Below are positions 17,544 to 25,247 of a stretch of DNA of 64,000 nucleotides, piece after piece. Location: positions 1,666,501 through 1,730,500 of the forward strand of contig NZ_CP046393.1 in assembly GCF_009734185.1 (NCBI RefSeq), given 5' to 3'. The stretch is from Commensalibacter melissae (GTDB lineage: Bacteria; Pseudomonadota; Alphaproteobacteria; Acetobacterales; Acetobacteraceae). The translations under genes were made by a program, and so were the position numbers. Position 1 is the first letter of the stretch. Each line of letters begins with the position of its first letter. Below the pieces are notes generated by a model. The model saw only the letters and a list, made by a program, of their open reading frames with translations. It ran no database searches and was not told the DNA's origin.

Positions 17544-19280
17544 CTAAATTTTTACCTTTCTTTTCAATAAAGTATTCCAATATTCTTTAGTGGTTGTTTT
17601 TTTTCTAAATTGCAGCATTTGTTCCCTAAACTTACTTTGTTGCAAAAAGATATATAAATAATTTTTAATAAAAAACATAATATAAAAAATTAAATGTTTT
17701 CTCTCAAAAAAATGTTTCTCACCACATTGTTTATGAAAATCATATACAATTACTTCACGTTTTCTTATAAAATCAGAAGGTCTACGATTAAATCCTTTTT
17801 GTGAAACACCTTGTTCAGAAGGTGAAAGAATAAAATTCAATAAAAATAACAAAATCTTTTTTCTTAACCTGATATGCGTATATTGATTTTCATAATAAAC
17901 AAACCCTTCTACACTACTTTTCTTTTTAACAGAATTATAAACATTGACAATTCTTTGATGATTTTCATATGGATTTGCTTCATATCTACCTGAAATAAAA
18001 TCCTCAACAGCCATCATATTCATTTTTAAGGCTACATAATTCCAAGTCGTAATATTTCTAATGAATTTATTACGAAAAAAACGCATGCCAAATTCGATTA
18101 AATTTTGAGGCGTAGAAAATGAAAAAATCAATACATTACGCAGGAGATAGTAATCTTCCATAATTTCAGAGTATTTTTTGTAAAAAGGCTCATGCCAAAC
18201 ACAAATTCCAGGCAATGACAATATTTTAGCATTACAACGTCGAGAAAATTCGATATCATCACCACGGATAAAAATTGGCAACGGCATTCCATAATCTTTT
18301 AAATGCTGGGTTGAAAATGCACAAAACCACCAACCAGCAACACCATTAACCAATCCACAAGTCGCATTTTGTAAAATTTCCCCATACAAACGCAGGTCTT
18401 GACAATGACCCTGATGATGCATGCCATAATTGTCAATGATTGTATTTCTTTCATATTGCAACCATTTTTCATCTAAAGAAAACATGGAGCCAGAAAGAAA
18501 AATATTCTTATATTTACTGGCTATAAAACTATAAAAAGCATAAGTTCTAAATACGGACTCAAAATTTAACTCGATATCATCATCCATGAATATAATATGA
18601 GTACAGCCCATCTCAGAGGCCATTAATGCAGCTCTTGTAAAACCGCCCGCCCCACCATAATTATCGCTATTTTCCAAATGAATTATATCATTATTTTTTA
18701 TATTTATTTTTTTTCCATTATTAGAAATAAAAATTAAACTATTTATTTGTGAATTAACAATACCTTCATGAATTTTCTTAACATTTTTTGTTATATAATT
18801 TTCTCTATTATATGTACAAAAACAACATCCTAATTTTACATCCTGTGTCGGTTCATCTTTGGTATAAAAAAATATTTTTTTCAAAACAACAACATCTTCA
18901 CATGAAGCCAATCGACAATAAACAGCGTCATATTTTGACCAGTTTTCAATTGTTAAATTCACTTCATTAGTAAAATAATGCGATAGTAAGTTAACTTCAT
19001 AGGAATGTGCCAATTCTTGTTTAATCCCATATACTTCTATCTTTGCTTTACCTTTTACAACCACCCCAACATTTAAATCTTTAATATTCGTATACTTAAC
19101 ATATTGTTTGGAAGGAAAGATATTATAATAAGTGTTAAAAGACACATGTGAAAAAGCATCAATATAAATATTACCATCCTGTATAACAACATCTTTTGGG
19201 CATCTGAAAAAAATTTCATTTTCTGCAACATATGGAGTTTCTACGCCCCAAGAAAAATTATGTAATATGTGCTTTTCCAT
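17544..19280 (-). CDS. GlfT2-like galactofuranosyltransferase family glycosyltransferase (first copy)
   Basis: This protein resembles bacterial and mycobacterial GlfT2, which adds galactofuranose from UDP-Galf. Residues 1-145 look like the beta-sandwich N-terminal domain. The GT-A core has the acceptor segment CTYNRE (155-160), YGGAGGFTR (208-216), the DDD metal motif FMDDD (231-235), GWWFCAF (316-322), GDD (340-342) and the conserved metal-binding histidine in VWHEPF (His363). A basic, aromatic-rich tail follows. AAGGAA precedes the ATG. No glf (UDP-galactopyranose mutase) lies in the window, so the sugar is inferred only from the family. Its base composition is clearly more AT-rich than the cob genes. 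Confidence 0.85.
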   Translation of the reverse strand: MEKHILHNFSWGVETPYVAENEIFFRCPKDVVIQDGNIYIDAFSHVSFNTYYNIFPSKQYVKYTNIKDLNVGVVVKGKAKIEVYGIKQELAHSYEVNLLSHYFTNEVNLTIENWSKYDAVYCRLASCEDVVVLKKIFFYTKDEPTQDVKLGCCFCTYNRENYITKNVKKIHEGIVNSQINSLIFISNNGKKINIKNNDIIHLENSDNYGGAGGFTRAALMASEMGCTHIIFMDDDIELNFESVFRTYAFYSFIASKYKNIFLSGSMFSLDEKWLQYERNTIIDNYGMHHQGHCQDLRLYGEILQNATCGLVNGVAGWWFCAFSTQHLKDYGMPLPIFIRGDDIEFSRRCNAKILSLPGICVWHEPFYKKYSEIMEDYYLLRNVLIFSFSTPQNLIEFGMRFFRNKFIRNITTWNYVALKMNMMAVEDFISGRYEANPYENHQRIVNVYNSVKKKSSVEGFVYYENQYTHIRLRKKILLFLLNFILSPSEQGVSQKGFNRRPSDFIRKREVIVYDFHKQCGEKHFFERKHLIFYIMFFIKNYLYIFLQQSKFREQMLQFRKKTTTKEYWNTLLKRKVKI

Positions 19281-19424
19281 TAAAATTGTTCCTTTCTTTT
19301 TAAATCATAATTATTTAAAAAAATATCAAAAATCAATTTACTTTCTTATAAGAATAATTTTAAGCTCAATATAAAAATTTATTGTTTTTATATTTTTAAA
19401 CACATTATTAGGGTTAATATAGTA

Positions 19425-20375
19425 ATGATTTATGTTTCTTTGCTCGTTCATGAAAATATTGATGTAATCATTAATCAAATTGATAATTTAAACAAATTTT
19501 ATTCTAACTGCATCATAATCATACATATTTCCAAAATTTCAAAAATAACAACAAATAATTTAAATGAAAAAATAAAAAATTTAAAAATCAAAAATGTTAT
19601 TATCAATAATAACCAAACTGACACATCATGGGGAAATGTAATAGCAGGGCATATTGCCAATATTGAATATATTAAAAATATGAAAGAGAGAGGCATTATC
19701 GTATTTCATGCATCAAATGATATGCTTATTTCCAATAAAGTTGAAAATTACGTTTCTACCACAAAATCTGCCTATAATTTAAGATTGGTTTTACCCGGAT
19801 CTTATTGGTGGCCTGCACATATGGTTTTACAGGATAAGATTTTCACTAACTTTGTTAACTCTTTTAATTCAGGCGCTATCTTTGCATCACAAATAGAAGG
19901 ATCCTTTTATGAAACAGATGTTTTATTCGAAATTATAACCCTTATTAACAAACACAATTTGCTGGATACTAACTATCACTATACTAAAGAAGAAATATTT
20001 TTTTCAACGCTAGCTCATTGCATAGGATATCAACCCAATGGATTACCCTATATTTTTTCAGAAGTTCATGATTTTGATAGGATACTATGGAGTAAATTTA
20101 CAAAAATAGACAATAACAAATTTCTTAATCCATTCATTAAGAATAAATTAAAAAAAATCTTAAATAATAAACTGTTTAAAAAAGGTGATTACAAAATTAA
20201 TATTAAAACGGTTCTATCTCTCCTAAATAAAGATACAGATTTCCTTCAAAAAAAAGAATACCTTAATGATGGCAATTATATTTGGCAAATTTATGATAAA
20301 AACCATTTATATGGGGTTAAAAGAATTAATAGAAATATTTGTGATCCTGTCAGGAAGTTTATTTCTAATTTGTAA
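19425..20375 (+). CDS. Uncharacterised protein, possible GT14-like (core-2 branching type) glycosyltransferase
   Basis: I do not recognise a named family. The protein shares ordered motifs with the middle domain of the next gene: SWGN...GH...IEY.KN (residues 68-84), HASND (95-99), SQIEG (155-159) and an EEIFFSTL segment (189-196). The pattern of a small-residue/tryptophan motif, then S-x-D, then a late acidic pair before F.TL, recalls core-2/I-branching GT14 enzymes. No signal peptide or membrane helix is evident. It is divergent from the first GlfT2-like gene and strongly AT-rich. A glycosyltransferase role is inference from these motifs and the neighbours. Confidence 0.7.
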   Translation: MIYVSLLVHENIDVIINQIDNLNKFYSNCIIIIHISKISKITTNNLNEKIKNLKIKNVIINNNQTDTSWGNVIAGHIANIEYIKNMKERGIIVFHASNDMLISNKVENYVSTTKSAYNLRLVLPGSYWWPAHMVLQDKIFTNFVNSFNSGAIFASQIEGSFYETDVLFEIITLINKHNLLDTNYHYTKEEIFFSTLAHCIGYQPNGLPYIFSEVHDFDRILWSKFTKIDNNKFLNPFIKNKLKKILNNKLFKKGDYKINIKTVLSLLNKDTDFLQKKEYLNDGNYIWQIYDKNHLYGVKRINRNICDPVRKFISNL

Positions 20376-20563
20376 TTAGATTACAATCTATCATTAAATC
20401 AACAGTGAATTTGATTATGATCATTAATTATTTTTTTTGATATAACTTTTATTTAACATCAATTAAGGTTAATGTATCGAAATATAAATCTTCATATATG
20501 TTCAAAATATTAAATTTTCATAAGATTTCTACATCAGTTTAACAATTAAAGACATTAAAAATA

Positions 20564-22444
20564 ATGATGCAAAAAATATGGTTTCCTTCTAAAGTTTTTG
20601 ACTTAGGAAAAGAAAATACAATTGATACGCTTCATATCAATAACTTTAATAACAATGATATCAGTATTCCTTTATTTTCAATATTCTTATCTAACAATAA
20701 CCAGGATTGGGTATGTTATTATACACAACCCAGTCATCATTGGGATAATCCAACCGAATTTGATATTCATTTAAGTAAAAAGGTTCAAGCACAGTATATT
20801 AAATTTCAATTAAATTCTAAAGGCAATTTAGATAAATTGGAAATAACACTGGACAATAACCACATCGACAATAATGAAGAAATAATAAATATCTCCTCTT
20901 TTATAGAAAAAACAAAAAAAGAGGCAGCTAATAGCAGGGTGGTTATTAGTACATTATTCAATGAATCTGATGATTATTTAATGTTATATATTAATAACTT
21001 TCTTTTTTTTACACCAGAAAATGTTATTTTAATATTAAATTTTCCACATAATAGACCCATTCCTAAGGCTGCTTTAACAATTAGTGACCGTATTATCATC
21101 ATTAATGGAGGATTTAAAAGACACAAATGGGGAAATACTCTATTATTAGGACATCTTGAAACGTTGGAATACGCAAAAAATAATCTTGTTTTTGACTACT
21201 TTTGTACAATGGCTTCAAATAGTCTTTTTGTAAGACACCTTACAATATCCTCCATACTAAATCAATTGAATCAAAAAACTTTAACTCCAATTGCCTCACA
21301 AAGATCTTACGATTATGATGTTGATCTTGACGCTGAAATCACTACTAATCATGGCACTTGGATGTGGCATCACTATAAATCTCTTCCCCAATTAAAAGAA
21401 CATATCATTAATGAAATCGGACTTACCCGTATTTCAGCAACCCAAATCGAGGGATTATTTGCCCATAAAAAGGATTGGTTTTTAATTCTTGAAAAAGTTG
21501 AAGAGATAAAAAACTTGGCACCTTTTTTATCCTCTCATTTTTTCGTTGCACTTGAAGAAGTCATTCCTATTTCCATTTTCAACCAGTTCGGCTCTGGATA
21601 TTATACTCATATCTGTTTTATGTTATGGACAAAACCTAACTATTTAATAGAAATCAAGGAAATTTTATCTATAGGATCACAATTACCAGATCATATTTCA
21701 TCCATTAAATGGTTTCCGAGAGATTGTTATGCATCAACAACCTTGGCTGTTTGTACATCATGGGGAAGACAATTAATTGGACTAGAAAAAAAAGAAAGAT
21801 TGCCTAACAAATTACAAGCTTCAATCATCCTTAATGATTTTTTGCAAGCCATTAAATCCAGAATACAGACATTGCCACTGACTGAAAAATGGAAACCGGA
21901 TAAAAAAAAATTGGCTTTAGATTTTCACTGGAATTATAATAATTATCCAGTGGAACGACAAAGATTTTATTTAGATATAGGTCAGCCCTTCACAGATTCA
22001 GAAGATCCAGAAACAGGACCTGCACACTTATTTTTTGAAAATACAAATCACCTTGTTGATTTATCCCTTTTTCTCATCGAGAAAAAAAATACCTGTAATA
22101 TTTTACGCTATTTTTGTCTCTCCTTTGATGCCCAGAAAAAAACTTTGGTTTCTAATATTTCCGAATTGGAGGGATATTTGTATTTATCATCACAGCAAAA
22201 GAATAAATCAATAAAAATCTCAATCGATAAAAATAAGATGAATAACTATCATCATTATCAAAAATTATTTGAACGTTTTGTAGAACATACAAATATTGAA
22301 GGGCCTCATAATTATTTTGTAAGAAATTGGGATTTAAAGGAAGAAAATGAAAATAAAATAGATTACTATTTTCTTAATTGCCAATGTATTGGTACCCCAA
22401 TTATTTCAAACAATTTAATTGAAGTTGAAATGTCAATTTTTTAA
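20564..22444 (+). CDS. Uncharacterised three-domain protein: discoidin-like N-terminus plus possible GT14-like domain
   Basis: Residues 1-100 resemble an F5/8 type C (discoidin) carbohydrate-binding fold: FDLGKENTIDTLHI, SNNNQDWVCY, then QAQYIKFQL. Residues 125-420 share motifs with the preceding gene: KWGN...GH...LEYAKN (188-206), MASNSLF (216-222), ATQIEG (292-297) and an ALEE pair (329-332). Residues 430-626 form a further domain I cannot place, with IEGPHNYFVRNWD near its end. There is no signal peptide, so it is probably cytoplasmic, acting on a glycan before export. Calling it a glycosyltransferase is inference. It has two in-frame ATGs (20564, 20567). Confidence 0.7.
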   Translation: MMQKIWFPSKVFDLGKENTIDTLHINNFNNNDISIPLFSIFLSNNNQDWVCYYTQPSHHWDNPTEFDIHLSKKVQAQYIKFQLNSKGNLDKLEITLDNNHIDNNEEIINISSFIEKTKKEAANSRVVISTLFNESDDYLMLYINNFLFFTPENVILILNFPHNRPIPKAALTISDRIIIINGGFKRHKWGNTLLLGHLETLEYAKNNLVFDYFCTMASNSLFVRHLTISSILNQLNQKTLTPIASQRSYDYDVDLDAEITTNHGTWMWHHYKSLPQLKEHIINEIGLTRISATQIEGLFAHKKDWFLILEKVEEIKNLAPFLSSHFFVALEEVIPISIFNQFGSGYYTHICFMLWTKPNYLIEIKEILSIGSQLPDHISSIKWFPRDCYASTTLAVCTSWGRQLIGLEKKERLPNKLQASIILNDFLQAIKSRIQTLPLTEKWKPDKKKLALDFHWNYNNYPVERQRFYLDIGQPFTDSEDPETGPAHLFFENTNHLVDLSLFLIEKKNTCNILRYFCLSFDAQKKTLVSNISELEGYLYLSSQQKNKSIKISIDKNKMNNYHHYQKLFERFVEHTNIEGPHNYFVRNWDLKEENENKIDYYFLNCQCIGTPIISNNLIEVEMSIF

Positions 22445-22491
22445 CATTTATATATAATTTTATACATATTAATAATGAATTGAATATTTAT

Positions 22492-22866
22492 ATGAAACGT
22501 TTGGTTTTCGACCTTGATGATACCTTAACTATTAATACTTCGGGTGTTTCTTATGCTGACAAACTCCCGAATCTACCAGTTGTTCAAAAATTAAGGGAAT
22601 ACAAGAAACAAGGATTTGAAATTATTATTCAAACAGCCAGAAATATGTATACTTATAACTGTGATATTGGAAAGATTAATGCCAATACTTTACCAATTAT
22701 CATTGAATGGTTAAAAAAACATGAAATTCCATATGATGAAATTTATGTAGGAAAACCATGGTGTGGAAAAGAGGGATTTTATATTGATGATCGTGCCATA
22801 CGACCGTCTGAATTCATTTCAATGTCTTTTGATGAAATTACAAAATTAATTGAAACAAAAAAATGA
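22492..22866 (+). CDS. HAD-superfamily phosphatase of capsule-biosynthesis type
   Basis: This small HAD-fold hydrolase has motif I in FDLDDT (residues 6-11, nucleophile Asp7, acid/base Asp9), a QTARNM segment as motif II, and a late YIDDRA acidic motif IV. At about 124 residues it lacks a cap domain. Such proteins occur next to nucleotidyltransferases in capsule loci, where they may dephosphorylate a sugar- or polyol-phosphate. I chose the ATG at 22492, giving MKRLVFDLDDT; an upstream in-frame TTG at 22480 would add four residues. Its stop overlaps the next start in an ATGA junction, so the two are coupled. Confidence 0.85.
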   Translation: MKRLVFDLDDTLTINTSGVSYADKLPNLPVVQKLREYKKQGFEIIIQTARNMYTYNCDIGKINANTLPIIIEWLKKHEIPYDEIYVGKPWCGKEGFYIDDRAIRPSEFISMSFDEITKLIETKK

Positions 22867-24485
22867 CTTCATCTTGCGTAAATATTATCACTTCTGCTGC
22901 ATATGTGAATCAAGAACTGGCAGCCGAATTTGGTTTAATTCCCCCTTCCTTTCTACCTTTGGGAACGGGAAGATTATTTGAAATACAGGTTAAAAATTTT
23001 AGAAAAAACTTAATTGAAAATTCACTAATCTATCTGACTTTGCCTGATAGCTTTATTGTTACTCCCTATGATCAACATGCTTTAAAAGAAAAAGGTGTAG
23101 TAATCGTTTCTGTCCCGGATGACATGTCTCTAGGAAATTCCCTAGTATATACGATTAATGTCATCAATGCATACAATTCGAACATACGTATTTTACACGG
23201 TGATACAATTCTTGATGATATTCCTCAAGAAATGGATATTATTGCAAGTTATCCTGATGGTGACGATTATTCTTGGGCAGTTATCAATCAAGCTGATGAT
23301 AAATATATTAAAAATCTTGAAACCATCAAATCAACCAAAGATGAAAATAATTACCGTCCAGTAGCTTGTGGCTATTTTTCTTTCTCAAAGGGGAATGAAC
23401 TGATCAAGTCCTTATGTCAAGCACGTGGAAATTTTATTGAGGGAATAAACTTATATAACAAACATCAGCCCTTAAAAATAAAAGCTATTAAAAACTGGTA
23501 TGACTTTGGACATATTCAGACTTATTTTCAATCAAGACGTTTGGTTACAACTGCAAGGGCCTTTAATTCACTCCAAATTACCTCAAATACAGTTAAAAAA
23601 ATTTCTTTTGATTCTTTTAAGATGCTTGCTGAAGCAGAGTGGTTGGAATCAACTCCACCAAATCTAAAACCCTTCACCGCTCGTCTTTTCGAATACGGAC
23701 AAGATAATGACAAAACATTCTATTCCACTGAATATCAATACACACCAACGCTAGCTGAATTATTCGTATTTTCAGATATTGGAAAAGCTACATGGAACAA
23801 AATTCTGGCCTCTTGTACTGATTTCCTGAATTTATGCGCAAAACAAAAAGGTAAAAAAAAGCGGGACGATTACACTGCACATTTAGTAGGTAACAAAACC
23901 TTTGAACGTTTGAAACTCTTTTCAAATCAAACAGGTTTTAATATCATGCATGACCTCGTTTTCAATGGTAATAAATATCCATCATTATTAACTATTGCAA
24001 ATAATTTGTCAGATTTTATTACAAAAAATCCTGAAGAATTATGTACAATCATGCATGGCGATTTTTGTTTCAGTAACATTTTATATAATTCACGCAATCG
24101 TCGTATTACAGTGATTGATCCAAGAGGATATGTATTTCCCCATATAAAGGAAAAATATGGTGATTTACGTTATGATATGGCCAAGCTATCCCATTCAATT
24201 AACGGGTTATATGACTTTATCATAACAGGACGCTATAATCTTATTAACAATAATCAATATGATTTCGAACTAAAATTTGATTTATCATCTTCCCATAAAT
24301 GGCTACAGACATATTTTAATAAAATAAATATTGCAAATATTACGGTTTCAAGCAAAGAAATCCAAGCTATGACCATAGCATTATTTTTGTCGATGTTACC
24401 TTTACATGCTGATCGCCCTGATCGACAAAAAGCATTTATTGCAAATGCCTTACGTTTATATTCGATATTTGAAAGAAAAGATTAA
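22863..24485 (+). CDS. Nucleotidyltransferase-kinase fusion (sugar NTase domain plus APH/choline-kinase-like domain)
   Basis: There are two domains. Residues 1-235 form a nucleotidyltransferase-like fold with LPLGTGRLFE (31-40) as a modified glycine-rich loop, HGDT (112-115) as the metal-binding aspartate, and WYDFGHIQTY (212-221), a typical sugar-NTase ending. Residues 250-540 form a phosphotransferase of the aminoglycoside/choline kinase fold with catalytic HGDFCFSN (398-405), metal-binding IDPRG (Asp419) and GDLRYDMAKLSHS (433-445). The glycine-rich loop is degenerate, so NTase activity may be altered. It is coupled at both ends to the phosphatase and to the second nucleotidyltransferase. 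The substrate is unknown; a phosphorylated polyol, sugar or amino alcohol is inferred. Confidence 0.85.
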   Translation: MTSSCVNIITSAAYVNQELAAEFGLIPPSFLPLGTGRLFEIQVKNFRKNLIENSLIYLTLPDSFIVTPYDQHALKEKGVVIVSVPDDMSLGNSLVYTINVINAYNSNIRILHGDTILDDIPQEMDIIASYPDGDDYSWAVINQADDKYIKNLETIKSTKDENNYRPVACGYFSFSKGNELIKSLCQARGNFIEGINLYNKHQPLKIKAIKNWYDFGHIQTYFQSRRLVTTARAFNSLQITSNTVKKISFDSFKMLAEAEWLESTPPNLKPFTARLFEYGQDNDKTFYSTEYQYTPTLAELFVFSDIGKATWNKILASCTDFLNLCAKQKGKKKRDDYTAHLVGNKTFERLKLFSNQTGFNIMHDLVFNGNKYPSLLTIANNLSDFITKNPEELCTIMHGDFCFSNILYNSRNRRITVIDPRGYVFPHIKEKYGDLRYDMAKLSHSINGLYDFIITGRYNLINNNQYDFELKFDLSSSHKWLQTYFNKINIANITVSSKEIQAMTIALFLSMLPLHADRPDRQKAFIANALRLYSIFERKD

Positions 24486-25210
24486 TGATAGTTATTCCAA
24501 TGGCGGGACTGTCCAGCCGTTTTTCAAAAGCAGGATATACGCAACCTAAATACATGTTGCCTTTAAATGGAAAAACAGTTTTTGCCCATTCAGTTGAAAG
24601 TTTCAAAGCATATTTCCAAGATACTCCATTTCTGTTCATTGCCCGTTCAACTATGAATACGGAAAATTTTATACAAACTGAAATTGACAAGCTTGGTATC
24701 AAAAAAGCAAATATAGTCATTCTAGATCATCCAACCGCTGGACAGGCAGAAACTGTAGAATATGGAATTCACAAAGCCGGACTTGAAAATAACATGGCAC
24801 TGACAATATTCAATATTGATACCTTTAGAAGGGATTTTCATTTTCCCCAACAAGAATGGTTTAAACATTCTGACGGATATCTAGAAGTATTTAAGGGTAA
24901 TGGTGAAAACTGGTCTTACGTGGAACCAGATTCTGAAAGTCAAGAGCCTATCGCGCTAAGAACCGCAGAAAAAAAACCAATATCCGATTTATGTTGTAAC
25001 GGTCTTTATCACTTCAAGAAATCCGAAGATTTCCTATATGCTCTTCAACAAGAAAGAAAAACGCCTTCTACATCCGAATTATATATAGCGCCTTTATATA
25101 ATTATTTAATTCAAAATAATAAAAAAATTCACTATAAACTTGTTAATAAAGATTGCATAACATTCTGTGGAATTCCCGCGGAATATGAAGCTTTATGCAA
25201 AAACTCTTAG
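24485..25210 (+). CDS. NTP-transferase-family nucleotidyltransferase
   Basis: It is predicted to activate a phosphorylated small molecule or sugar to a nucleoside diphosphate form. The N-terminal motif MAGLSSRFSKAGYTQPKYMLPL (residues 6-27) is the glycine/arginine loop plus substrate lysine of the NTP_transferase family. AGQAETV (about 86-92) and a FNIDTF metal-binding aspartate follow, then a short core without the left-handed beta-helix of acyl- or multimerising NTases. The start overlaps the previous stop (TAATG). It ends the plus-strand island operon and converges on the second GlfT2-like gene. Confidence 0.85.
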   Translation: MIVIPMAGLSSRFSKAGYTQPKYMLPLNGKTVFAHSVESFKAYFQDTPFLFIARSTMNTENFIQTEIDKLGIKKANIVILDHPTAGQAETVEYGIHKAGLENNMALTIFNIDTFRRDFHFPQQEWFKHSDGYLEVFKGNGENWSYVEPDSESQEPIALRTAEKKPISDLCCNGLYHFKKSEDFLYALQQERKTPSTSELYIAPLYNYLIQNNKKIHYKLVNKDCITFCGIPAEYEALCKNS

Positions 25211-25221
25211 CTTTGATATAA

Positions 25222-25241
25222 AACTGGACTAATGTCCAGTT
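25222..25241. terminator. Hairpin between convergent island genes, probable bidirectional terminator
   Basis: AACTGGAC and GTCCAGTT form a perfect 8-bp stem with the loop TAAT, placed between the nucleotidyltransferase stop and the end of the second GlfT2-like gene. There is no strong T-run on either side. The same ACTGGAC/GTCCAGT stem core occurs in the speD-speE terminator at 33257-33281. Confidence 0.5.
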
Positions 25242-25247
25242 AACCAA

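Noticed and set aside
25222-25241. The AACTGGAC/GTCCAGTT palindrome as an integration site
   Set aside because: It sits exactly between convergent stop codons and shares its stem with a true terminator at 33257-33281, so a terminator role is simpler.
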